From Flavobacteriaceae bacterium TMED179 (GTDB taxonomy: Bacteria; Bacteroidota; Bacteroidia; Flavobacteriales; Flavobacteriaceae): DNA of 30,250 nucleotides. The notes beneath the pieces were generated by a model. It made no database searches. It had not been told where the DNA came from and worked only from the letters and a program-made list of their open reading frames with translations. Position numbers and translations under genes: made by a program. This document shows positions 8,966-16,113 of this stretch, in pieces. Each line of letters opens with the position of its first letter. The stretch's first letter is position 1. The stretch lies in NCBI GenBank assembly GCA_002169865.1, contig NHIC01000001.1, positions 12,426 through 42,675 of the forward strand, given 5' to 3'.

Positions 8966-9028
8966 TTAGAATGCAGTACTCAAAGGTATCTGCTGTCCTA
9001 ACTTCCCTAAATTATACATGTAAGACAT
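8966..9028 (-). CDS. 20-residue peptide with an exceptional Shine-Dalgarno
   Basis: Small frame from ATG (9026-9028) to TAA (8966-8968). It encodes MSYMYNLGKL followed by GQQIPLSTAF. Support comes from signals, not homology: a near-perfect ribosome-binding site six bases upstream of the ATG, a Bacteroidota-type promoter just ahead, and a strong terminator just after the stop. The peptide is mildly amphipathic, with no cysteine and no long hydrophobic run, so it is not an obvious toxin, signal peptide or transmembrane peptide. It might be a functional peptide, a leader whose translation state matters, or a reading frame carried by a regulatory RNA. It sits alone between the antiporter and receptor genes on the same strand. 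I do not recognise the peptide. Confidence 0.6.
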   Translation of the reverse strand: MSYMYNLGKLGQQIPLSTAF

Positions 9029-9032
9029 TTGA

Positions 9033-9045
9033 CACCTCCTTTCTA
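9033..9045 (-). promoter_or_regulatory. extended Shine-Dalgarno matching the 16S tail
   Basis: On the minus strand this reads TAGAAAGGAGGTG. The plus strand reads CACCTCCTTTCTA, which equals the usual 3' end of Bacteroidota 16S rRNA as I know it. Spacing from GGAGG to the ATG is six bases, close to ideal. Other starts in this window have at most short purine runs, so this site stands out and fixes the start of the 20-codon frame. Confidence 0.8.
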
Positions 9046-9052
9046 TATTAGT

Positions 9053-9083
9053 TAAACATAGCTGTTGTCACAGCAAAAACAAA
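9053..9083 (-). promoter_or_regulatory. promoter of the small transcription unit
   Basis: On the minus strand, TTTG (9080-9083) is followed by a 19-nt spacer and TATGTTTA (9053-9060), one base from the Bacteroidota -7 consensus TAnnTTTG. The predicted start of RNA is near 9049, giving a leader of about 20 nt that is mostly the Shine-Dalgarno. A second, perfect -7 match (TATATTTG, 9091-9098) lies upstream but has no -33 partner. Confidence 0.6.
9061..9074. repeat. operator-like palindrome inside the promoter spacer
   Basis: GCTGT-TGTC-ACAGC is a perfect 5-bp inverted repeat with a 4-bp centre. It occupies the spacer directly next to the -7 element of the small unit, a position where a bound regulator would block or assist RNA polymerase. 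The length is small, so chance is possible. Confidence 0.4.
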
Positions 9084-9121
9084 TCATTGACAAATATAAG
9101 AAGACCAAAAATTTCTATAGT

Positions 9122-10390
9122 TTATTTTACAATATTTTTTAGCGTCAATCCCTGAACCAAAATTGTAAAAAGGACAATTACATAAGTCAGAAAAAGGATT
9201 AGTGCTTTACCTTCACCTATGGAGTCTGGTAAATTAAGAGCTAAGGCCACACTTAATCCCCCCCTAAGTCCACCCCATGTAATGATCAAAGCAGTTTTCT
9301 TTTCAAACTTTTTGAAAAACGATAAAAAGGCAATGGGGACACTCACCCCAATACCCCTAGAGATGACCACCAAAATAATTACCAAAATAGAAATGGTTAT
9401 AAAGGGCAATTGGAAGGATTCAAATATCATAATAATTTCTAGTCCGATAAGAATGAATAGTATGGCGTTGAGGGTTTCATCCAATAAGTGCCAGAACTTG
9501 TAAACATAATCCCCCATGGCTTTTTGAACACCTTCTTCTTGGTCATTAACGTCAAGGTTTTGATTTAAAAACAGCCCCATCATCACAACACCGAGAACAG
9601 CAGAAAAATGGAAATAGTGACAAATTATTGGTAATAGTAAAACCAAAGAAATAGTAATCAATACCTCAAGTTCAGTATGTTCATTTTCAATATATTTCAA
9701 AAGTTTAAGTCCAAAATAACCCATAACCGATCCTAAGGCAATACCTCCCAATACTTCAGTCACGAATAAACTTCCTACTGCCGCAGCTGTAATATTTTCT
9801 ATACCATCTTGTTTGATACTCAATAGGGTTAAAAAAACAACTACTCCTATTCCGTCATTGAAAAGAGATTCTCCGGCAATACGTGTCTCTGTAATTGAGG
9901 ATAAATTCATTTTTTTAATCATGGCTAAAACCGCTATAGGGTCAGTAGGTGCTATTAAAGCACCAAATAAAAGACAATCTATATAAGATAGTCCCAAATC
10001 TGTTAAGCCAAAAAAGGGTTGCTGAATTAACCAGAAAACACCCGATCCTACAGCAAATGTAGAAAAAATAACCCCAAAACTAGCTAATAATAAAATTGTC
10101 ACTTTATCTTTTAAAAGCTCATGAACGTTGACACTCATTGCTCCTGCAAAAAGCAAAAAAGGCAGCATAACATTTACCAATAATTCACTAAAATCAAATT
10201 CTCTAGTGATTTCTGTAACTGTCTCAATTACCTTAGGAAAAATAAGCCCTATAACTGCCAAAGTGACGGAAAGACAAAGTGCTAAAATCATTAAACCAAT
10301 AGTTTGAGGAAGTTTCAAAAGCCGAATATTAATAAGAGTAAAAATTGACGCTAGTGTAAGAAGAATGGTTGATAATTCAAGAATATTCAT
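9122..10390 (-). CDS. Na+/H+ antiporter, CPA1 family
   Basis: Inner-membrane cation/proton antiporter of 422 residues with about 12 hydrophobic segments spread evenly along its length. The family core motifs are present: FGALIAPTDPIAVLA around D150, GESLFNDGIGVVVF with E174 and N178-D179, and WGGLRGGLSVALAL near residue 375. The D150 and ND pair form the transport site in this family. It exports Na+ (possibly K+ or Li+) using the proton gradient, in keeping with a marine organism. It follows ribE by 36 bp on the same strand and is probably cotranscribed with it. There is no long C-terminal cytosolic regulatory domain, unlike many NhaP proteins. Confidence 0.92.
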   Translation of the reverse strand: MNILELSTILLTLASIFTLINIRLLKLPQTIGLMILALCLSVTLAVIGLIFPKVIETVTEITREFDFSELLVNVMLPFLLFAGAMSVNVHELLKDKVTILLLASFGVIFSTFAVGSGVFWLIQQPFFGLTDLGLSYIDCLLFGALIAPTDPIAVLAMIKKMNLSSITETRIAGESLFNDGIGVVVFLTLLSIKQDGIENITAAAVGSLFVTEVLGGIALGSVMGYFGLKLLKYIENEHTELEVLITISLVLLLPIICHYFHFSAVLGVVMMGLFLNQNLDVNDQEEGVQKAMGDYVYKFWHLLDETLNAILFILIGLEIIMIFESFQLPFITISILVIILVVISRGIGVSVPIAFLSFFKKFEKKTALIITWGGLRGGLSVALALNLPDSIGEGKALILFLTYVIVLFTILVQGLTLKNIVK

Positions 10391-10426
10391 TATAATTAGT
10401 TTTTAATAAATATAGATTAAATTTTT

Positions 10427-11017
10427 CTATGTCCTCAAACTATACAATTTTGATATGTACTTCCCTATCATATCAAATTCTAAATTAACGGTATCTCCTT
10501 TTTGAAGCAGGTGGAAGTTGGTGTGTTCATATGTGTAGGGTATTATGGCCACAGAAAATCGTTCAAGACCCGAATTGACCACAGTGAGACTGACTCCATT
10601 CACGCAAATTGACCCCTTTTCAATCGTAATATTTTTTTTATTTTGATCATACTCAAAGTCAAAGAACCAGCTTCCATCTTTAAATGCTACACCCCCACAA
10701 ATTCCAACCTGATCAACATGACCCTGAACAATATGTCCATCCAAACGGCTGTTCATTTTAATTGCTCTCTCCAAATTGATCAAATCGCCTTTTTTGATTT
10801 TATTTAGATTAGATTTTTCCAAAGTTTCTTGAATCGCGGTTACCGTATATTGATCCCCTTCGATCTTCACTACAGTAAGACACACGCCATTGTGGGCCAA
10901 ACTTTGGTCTATCTTTAATTCTTGGGTCAAACTACTTTCAATTCTAAGATGCAGGTTTTTTTGGTCTTTTTCCAAATCGACTACTTTTCCAAACGACTCA
11001 ATGATTCCAGTGAACAT
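10427..11017 (-). CDS. ribE: riboflavin synthase alpha chain
   Basis: Dismutates two 6,7-dimethyl-8-ribityllumazine molecules to riboflavin, the last step of riboflavin synthesis. At 196 residues it shows the family's two lumazine-binding repeats, roughly 1-97 and 98-190. It begins with the invariant MFTGIIE, which fixes the start. It contains NGVCLTVV in repeat one and CVNGVSLTVV in repeat two, and GHIVQGHVDQVG at the junction. Other riboflavin genes are not adjacent. It is divergent from pdxA, with 53 bp between starts. The antiporter follows on the same strand. No FMN riboswitch is possible in so short a leader. Confidence 0.96.
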   Translation of the reverse strand: MFTGIIESFGKVVDLEKDQKNLHLRIESSLTQELKIDQSLAHNGVCLTVVKIEGDQYTVTAIQETLEKSNLNKIKKGDLINLERAIKMNSRLDGHIVQGHVDQVGICGGVAFKDGSWFFDFEYDQNKKNITIEKGSICVNGVSLTVVNSGLERFSVAIIPYTYEHTNFHLLQKGDTVNLEFDMIGKYISKLYSLRT

Positions 11018-11031
11018 AAGTAATATTTAAT

Positions 11032-11039
11032 TACATTTG
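11032..11039 (+). promoter_or_regulatory. -7 promoter element for pdxA
   Basis: TACATTTG is a perfect match to TAnnTTTG, 31 bases ahead of the pdxA ATG in the divergent gap. No convincing -33 element is seen at the usual distance, so the call is moderate. Confidence 0.4.
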
Positions 11040-11070
11040 ACTTGTAAAATTAGGAATAAAAGCAACACCA

Positions 11071-12117
11071 ATGTTGGGGAAAATTAAGGTGGGTATTTCG
11101 ATAGGAGATCCTAACGGAGTTGGGATTGAAATCATTTTGAAAATCTTTGAAGATAGGAGGTTATTTGAATTTTTTACGCCCTTAATTTTTGGACCTTTAG
11201 AGCTACTAGAAATACAAAAGAAACATTTCCAGCTGAACTCTAAGTTTTGTTTAAAAAACAAAAAAGAAAGACTACACAAAGCTCAATTGAATGTCTTTGA
11301 TCAACCCATGATAGAGGAAAAGCTCGCTTTTGGTGAAGCTTCAAAAACGGCTGGGAGCGTAGCTTTTGAATCTTTAAAATCAGCGACTTTTGCCTTAAAA
11401 AATGGCGAGGTGGACGCCCTAGTTACTGCTCCAATCAACAAAGAGACAATTCAGTCAGAGGATTTCAAATTTCCAGGTCATACCGATTATTTGGCCAATG
11501 AACTTAATGGTAATAGTTTAATGTTTATGGTTTCCGACTCTCTAAAAGTTGCATTAGTGAGTGATCATATTGCTGTGAAAGACATCTCCAGCGTATTTAC
11601 CATTAAGCTAGTGAAAGAAAAAATTCAAAAACTGGAACTCTCCTTACAACAGGATTTTGAGATTGCTCGACCCAAAATAGCAGTCCTTGGACTTAATCCT
11701 CATACCGGAGACAAAGGCGTAATTGGGCAGGAGGATGACCAAATTACTCGACCCCTCATCAAGAATTTAAATGAATCTGGTCACCTTATCTATGGTCCCT
11801 TTGCTGCAGATAGTTTTTTTGGTCATCAAACCCATCAAAAGTTTGATGCTGTTCTGGCCATGTATCACGACCAAGGGCTTATTCCATTCAAAACCTTAAC
11901 TTTTGGAGCGGGGGTTAATTTTACGGCAGGGCTCAGTAAGGGGAGGACTTCTCCAGATCATGGAACAGCTTATGAAATTGCTGGTAAAGGGTTAGCAGAT
12001 ACAGAATCTCTCAGAAATGCGATGTTCATGGCCAGAAAGATATATTTTAATAGAAAAGAAATGAAAATCCTCACCAGAGAGAATAAGCTTAAAAATTATC
12101 CCACGGTAGTTGATTAA
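11071..12117 (+). CDS. pdxA: 4-hydroxythreonine-4-phosphate dehydrogenase
   Basis: NAD-dependent oxidation of 4-hydroxy-L-threonine phosphate, in the deoxyxylulose 5-phosphate-dependent route to pyridoxal phosphate. 348 residues, full length. It starts with VGISIGDPNGVGIE typical of the family. Metal ligands fall where they do in E. coli PdxA: H166 (SDHIAV), H211 (LNPHTGD) and H266 (MYHDQG). The substrate loop GHTDYLA contains H137, and APINKE is present at 120-125. The partner PdxJ is not in the window. It is divergent from ribE, with a candidate -7 element in the gap. A 39-bp gap with its own likely promoter separates it from the DUF177 gene. Confidence 0.95.
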   Translation: MLGKIKVGISIGDPNGVGIEIILKIFEDRRLFEFFTPLIFGPLELLEIQKKHFQLNSKFCLKNKKERLHKAQLNVFDQPMIEEKLAFGEASKTAGSVAFESLKSATFALKNGEVDALVTAPINKETIQSEDFKFPGHTDYLANELNGNSLMFMVSDSLKVALVSDHIAVKDISSVFTIKLVKEKIQKLELSLQQDFEIARPKIAVLGLNPHTGDKGVIGQEDDQITRPLIKNLNESGHLIYGPFAADSFFGHQTHQKFDAVLAMYHDQGLIPFKTLTFGAGVNFTAGLSKGRTSPDHGTAYEIAGKGLADTESLRNAMFMARKIYFNRKEMKILTRENKLKNYPTVVD

Positions 12118-12137
12118 AGCTTTTTTTTATAAATTTG
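12110..12137 (+). promoter_or_regulatory. promoter of the DUF177-rpmF operon
   Basis: TTG at 12110-12112, a 17-nt spacer and a perfect -7 match TAAATTTG at 12130-12137. Predicted RNA start near 12141, about 16 nt before the DUF177 ATG. The -33 overlaps the pdxA stop region. Confidence 0.45.
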
Positions 12138-12156
12138 CTAGCTTAAAGTTGAAAGG

Positions 12157-12681
12157 ATGGAACAATTTTCTGAATTCTTGATCCCCTTCATCGGTTTAAA
12201 GGAGGGTATCCATCATTTCGATTTTAAGATTAGAAATAAGTTCTTTGAAGACTTTGATTTTATAGATTTTCAAAACGCTAAAATACAAGTTGATTTGGTT
12301 TTTGAGAAAAAAACAACACTTTTGGAATTGAATTTCAACGCAAAAGGTCAGGTAACTGTCCCCTGTGATATTACCATTGAGCCATTTGAATTGACCATAA
12401 ACACTTCATCTAAATTGTTAGTGAAATTTGGATTATCGGAAAACCTTGACGGCGATGGTATATTAATTCTCCAACACGGTACTCATGAAATTCAAGTAGC
12501 GCAATATATTTATGAAATGATTGTATTGTCTCTTCCCCAGAGGAAAGTTCACCCCGGTGTAATTAAAGGGACTTTGAAATCAGAGATTTTAGAAAAACTA
12601 AAAGATTTGCACCCCCAAGAAAAATCCCTATTAAATGTTCCAGACCCTAGATGGGACAAATTAAAAGATTTATTAAAATAA
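12157..12681 (+). CDS. DUF177 (YceD) family protein
   Basis: 174-residue cytosolic protein of the family linked in most bacteria to rpmF and 23S rRNA processing or accumulation. The family core lies at about 45-150: LNFNAKGQVTVPCDITIEPF, where the single Cys and the acidic/aromatic tail are typical, and later LPQRKVHPG. The C-terminus ends DPRWDKLKDLL, also a family hallmark. It is immediately upstream of rpmF with a 26-bp gap, the conserved arrangement, which supports the call more than any single motif. Precise biochemical role is unsettled. Confidence 0.88.
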   Translation: MEQFSEFLIPFIGLKEGIHHFDFKIRNKFFEDFDFIDFQNAKIQVDLVFEKKTTLLELNFNAKGQVTVPCDITIEPFELTINTSSKLLVKFGLSENLDGDGILILQHGTHEIQVAQYIYEMIVLSLPQRKVHPGVIKGTLKSEILEKLKDLHPQEKSLLNVPDPRWDKLKDLLK

Positions 12682-12707
12682 TATGTATCATCTAAAAGCG
12701 ACAAAAA

Positions 12708-12905
12708 ATGGCGCATCCTAAAAGAAAAATATCAAAAACAAGAAGGGACAAAAGAAGAACTCACTTCAAAGCAATTACCCCTCAAATTGGCAGATGTGCC
12801 ACCACTGGAGAAGCTCACTTGTACCACCGTGCTCACTGGTATGAAGGTAAACTATATTACAGAGGTAAGGTTTTGATTGACAAAAACGAAGTTATTGAAG
12901 CTTAA
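12708..12905 (+). CDS. rpmF: 50S ribosomal protein L32 (zinc-ligand-poor form)
   Basis: 65-residue basic ribosomal protein starting MAHPKRKISKTRRDKRR, the invariant L32 N-terminus. In zinc-binding L32 proteins a CxxCG pair follows. Here it is C30-A-T-T33-G34, and no second cysteine pair exists, so the ribbon cannot bind zinc by four cysteines. H37, H40 and H43 remain, so partial coordination cannot be excluded. The tail LYYRGKVL is typical. The start is fixed by the conserved N-terminus. It follows DUF177 and leads into fabH, the usual ribosome/fatty-acid neighbourhood. Confidence 0.96.
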   Translation: MAHPKRKISKTRRDKRRTHFKAITPQIGRCATTGEAHLYHRAHWYEGKLYYRGKVLIDKNEVIEA

Positions 12906-12968
12906 TTTAGAGCCACAATATTTCATAAGCTCTTCCTTATTTTGAAGAACCCTTTTTGTTGACAAAGA

Positions 12969-12999
12969 TTTTGTTTGCTGCAAAAAACTACTATCTTCA
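12969..12999 (+). promoter_or_regulatory. possible promoter for fabH
   Basis: TTTTG at 12969-12973, an 18-nt spacer and TATCTTCA at 12992-12999, which matches TAnnTTTG only in part. It lies in the 132-bp gap after rpmF and overlaps the upstream TTG extension of fabH, which argues for the later ATG start. Confidence 0.3.
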
Positions 13000-13037
13000 C
13001 ACATAATATTGACAGTTCAAAAGGAAGTGATCTACCG

Positions 13038-14042
13038 ATGAATTATATCAATCAAGGTCCCATAAAAGCAGCTATATCTGCGGTAGGTGCATTTGTTCCT
13101 GAGGATAAACTGACCAACGCTGACTTGGAAAAGATGGTGGATACGAATGATGAATGGATATTGGCTCGGACAGGCATCAAAGAAAGAAGAATTCTCAAGG
13201 ATCCCACTAAAGGTTCCTCTTTTATGGCTATCAAAGCCGTAGAAGATCTCCTAAAAAAAAGAAAAATAAACCCTATAGAAATTGATGCGGTCATCTTTGC
13301 AACCATTACCCCAGATATGAACGTAGCCGCTACTGCAGCATATGTCGCCTCAGAAATTGGAGCGACCAATGCTTTTGGCTATGATCTACAAGCCGCTTGC
13401 TCGGGTTTTCTTTATGGAATGTCCAATGCCTCTAATATGATCGCCAGCGGACGCTATCAGAAAGTACTTCTTATTGGAGCGGATAAAATGTCCTCAATTG
13501 TAGATTACACCGACAGAACTACTTGTGTTATTTTCGGGGATGGTGCAGGAGCTGTCTTATTCGAAGCTAGTGAATCTGGATATGGATGGGAAGACGAATA
13601 TTTGAGGTCTGATGGTAATGGAAGAATCTTTCTGAACATCAAAGCGGGAGGATCAATGCATCCCACTTCAACAGATACCCTCAAAAAAGGAATGCATAAT
13701 TTGTATCAAGACGGAAAGTCTGTTTTTAAATACGCAGTTTCAGAGATGACAAAAGCTGCTGAAGAAATCCTTCAACGAAATGAAATGAAATCCAATAGCA
13801 TCTCTTACCTAGTTCCTCATCAGGCTAATAAAAGAATTATTGATGCCATTGCTAAACGCATTGGTTTACCCAATGAAAAAGTAATGTCTAATATTAAAAA
13901 TTTTGGAAATACAACAGCGGCTACCCTTCCGCTTTTACTTAAAGATTACGAATCAAAATTAAGTCCAGGGGATAAATTGGTTTTTGCTGCTTTTGGCGGA
14001 GGTTTTACCTGGGGAGCGGCCTACTTAACTTGGGCTTATTAA
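13038..14042 (+). CDS. fabH: beta-ketoacyl-ACP synthase III
   Basis: Condenses acetyl-CoA (or a branched acyl-CoA) with malonyl-ACP to start fatty-acid synthesis. From the ATG at 13038 it is 334 residues. The frame is open upstream to a TTG at 12975, but that stretch is not conserved-looking and covers a possible promoter. The catalytic triad is intact: C121 (QAACSGFLYG), H261 (LVPHQANKR) and N291 (NFGNTTAATLP). The glycine-rich end GGGFTWGAAYLTW is standard. It sits between rpmF and accB; plsX, which often accompanies it, is absent. Bacteroidota FabH often prefers branched primers, but specificity is not readable here. Confidence 0.95.
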   Translation: MNYINQGPIKAAISAVGAFVPEDKLTNADLEKMVDTNDEWILARTGIKERRILKDPTKGSSFMAIKAVEDLLKKRKINPIEIDAVIFATITPDMNVAATAAYVASEIGATNAFGYDLQAACSGFLYGMSNASNMIASGRYQKVLLIGADKMSSIVDYTDRTTCVIFGDGAGAVLFEASESGYGWEDEYLRSDGNGRIFLNIKAGGSMHPTSTDTLKKGMHNLYQDGKSVFKYAVSEMTKAAEEILQRNEMKSNSISYLVPHQANKRIIDAIAKRIGLPNEKVMSNIKNFGNTTAATLPLLLKDYESKLSPGDKLVFAAFGGGFTWGAAYLTWAY

Positions 14043-14063
14043 TAAAGTATAATTATTTGAATT

Positions 14064-14555
14064 ATGGAAATAAAAGAAATTCAAAATTTAATCAAATTTG
14101 TTGCCAAGTCAGGAGCACATGAAGTGAAGCTTGAAACGGATGATTTTAAAATCACCATAAAAACAAATGCCGATGTTCCCAGTGGTGAAACGCAAACTAC
14201 AGTTCAAACCGTTCCCAATGTAGTGGTTCAGGCCCCACAAGCTCCTGTAACCTTGTCAGAATCAAACACCCCTACAACTCAAAAAAGTAAATCTTCCAAA
14301 GCTGAAGCTGACAACTACATTACCATTAGATCTCCAATGATCGGAACCTTTTATAGAAAACCCTCTCCAGACAAAGAAGTATTTATTGAGGTGGGAGACA
14401 TTATTAAAGAGGGAGATGTTTTGTGTGTAGTGGAAGCTATGAAATTATTCAATGAGATAGAATCTGAAATCAGTGGTAAAATCATTAAAATTTTAGTGGA
14501 CGATTCTTCCCCTGTAGAATTTGATCAACCCCTATTTTTAGTTGAACCGGCTTAA
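14064..14555 (+). CDS. accB: biotin carboxyl carrier protein of acetyl-CoA carboxylase
   Basis: 163 residues. Carries biotin between the carboxylase and carboxyltransferase subunits. N-terminal helical region (1-35), a Pro/Ala/Thr/Gln-rich flexible linker (about 36-82), then the biotinyl domain (85-162) with E124-A-M-K127-L-F-N-E-I; K127 is the biotinylation site. The thumb of AccB proteins is visible as RSPMIGTFYRKPSPD. It is 21 bp after fabH and 11 bp before accC, so the three form one operon. The carboxyltransferase genes are elsewhere. Confidence 0.96.
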   Translation: MEIKEIQNLIKFVAKSGAHEVKLETDDFKITIKTNADVPSGETQTTVQTVPNVVVQAPQAPVTLSESNTPTTQKSKSSKAEADNYITIRSPMIGTFYRKPSPDKEVFIEVGDIIKEGDVLCVVEAMKLFNEIESEISGKIIKILVDDSSPVEFDQPLFLVEPA

Positions 14556-14566
14556 ACAGCTTTCCA

Positions 14567-15907
14567 ATGTTTAAAAAAATATTAATTGCCAATCGTGGTG
14601 AGATTGCCATGCGATTGATAAGAACTTGTAAAGAAATGGGAATCAAAACAGTTGCAGTATATTCAACAGCCGATGAGGAAAGTCTCCATGTTCGTTTTGC
14701 AGATGAGGCAGTTTGTATTGGCCCTCCTCCGAGTTCTGAGTCCTATTTAAAGGCCGCCAATATTATTGCCGCTGCTGAAATATGTAATGCCGATGCAATA
14801 CATCCGGGCTATGGATTTTTATCTGAGAATGCCAAATTCTCAAAAATATGTAAGGAACACGGTATTAAATTTATTGGCGCTTCTTCAGATATGATTGAAA
14901 AAATGGGAGATAAAGCCACTGCAAAAGCCACCATGAAAGCTGCGGGAGTTCCTACTATTCCTGGGTCTGAGGGCATTATAGAGTCCTTTAACCAAGCAAA
15001 AAAAATAGCAAAAAAAACAGGCTATCCTGTAATGCTTAAAGCAACAGCTGGAGGAGGAGGTAAGGGCATGCGTGCAATTTGGAAAGAAGAGGATTTACTA
15101 AAAGCATGGGAAAGTGCTCGACAAGAAGCTGCAGCTTCATTTGGTAATGACGGAATGTATATGGAAAAACTCATTGAAGACCCCCGCCACATTGAGATTC
15201 AAATTGTAGGAGACTCCAAAGGGAAAGCCTGTCATTTGTCAGAGCGGGATTGCTCAGTACAAAGAAGGCACCAAAAATTGACGGAAGAAACCCCCTCTCC
15301 TTTTATGACCAGAAAACTTCGCGAGGAAATGGGATCAGCTGCAGTTAAAGCTGCAGAGTACATCAAATACGAGGGGGCAGGAACCGTAGAATTTTTAGTA
15401 GATAAAAATCGAAATTTCTATTTCATGGAGATGAACACCCGTATTCAAGTAGAGCATCCCATAACAGAGCAGGTCATTAACTTTGACCTGATTAGAGAAC
15501 AAATTCTTGTGGCAGCTGGAGTAACCATTAAAGGTGAGAATTATCTACCCAGTATGCATTCCATAGAATGCCGAATCAATGCCGAAGATCCCTATAATGA
15601 TTTTAGACCTAGTCCAGGAAAAATCACCACTCTCCATTTCCCAGGTGGTCACGGAGTGAGATTGGATACTCATGTATACGGAGGATATATCATTCCACCT
15701 CACTATGACTCTATGATTGCCAAGTTGATTACCACTGCTCAAACTAGAGAAGAGTCAATCAATAAAATGAGACGTGCATTAGATGAATTTGTAATCGAGG
15801 GGATAAAAACCACAATTCCTTTTCACCGAAAACTCATGGATCATCCTGACTATATATCTGGGAACTACACCACTAAATTCATGGAAGACTTTTCGATGGA
15901 AGATTAG
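14567..15907 (+). CDS. accC: biotin carboxylase subunit of acetyl-CoA carboxylase
   Basis: ATP-dependent carboxylation of biotin on AccB. 446 residues, full length. The N-terminal domain starts KILIANRGEIAMR. The ATP-grasp domain contains K158, the glycine loop G162-GGGKG and GDKATAK (114-120). The metal and bicarbonate region has E275, E288, N290 and R292 in MEMNTRIQVEHPITE. The C-terminal domain shows ECRINAEDP. The length marks a free-standing subunit, not a fused acyl-CoA carboxylase alpha chain. The 206-bp gap to the convergent asd holds no gene and no clear terminator. Confidence 0.96.
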   Translation: MFKKILIANRGEIAMRLIRTCKEMGIKTVAVYSTADEESLHVRFADEAVCIGPPPSSESYLKAANIIAAAEICNADAIHPGYGFLSENAKFSKICKEHGIKFIGASSDMIEKMGDKATAKATMKAAGVPTIPGSEGIIESFNQAKKIAKKTGYPVMLKATAGGGGKGMRAIWKEEDLLKAWESARQEAAASFGNDGMYMEKLIEDPRHIEIQIVGDSKGKACHLSERDCSVQRRHQKLTEETPSPFMTRKLREEMGSAAVKAAEYIKYEGAGTVEFLVDKNRNFYFMEMNTRIQVEHPITEQVINFDLIREQILVAAGVTIKGENYLPSMHSIECRINAEDPYNDFRPSPGKITTLHFPGGHGVRLDTHVYGGYIIPPHYDSMIAKLITTAQTREESINKMRRALDEFVIEGIKTTIPFHRKLMDHPDYISGNYTTKFMEDFSMED

Positions 15908-16113
15908 AAGTTTATCTTTATTTTCCTAATTTTATCTAACTAATACTTTCAGAAATTGTTTTACCCTATAGCTCAGAATCTTCTATAAACTGGTATGAGA
16001 AAAAACTAGTACTGATTTGCTAAAGTTAATCCAGACAACTGCATCGCTACAGTAGAACTCAGCCTAGATTTTAACTATTTCCTAAAGAAAGGGCTCAAAA
16101 ACCGTTTAAAAGA

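Noticed and set aside
11031..11279. 82-codon minus-strand frame over the start of pdxA
   Set aside because: It is antisense to an intact, well-conserved pdxA N-terminus and shows low-complexity composition.
15908..16113. Possible terminator or small RNA between accC and asd
   Set aside because: I found no stem with a T-run and no conserved-looking frame in these 206 bases.
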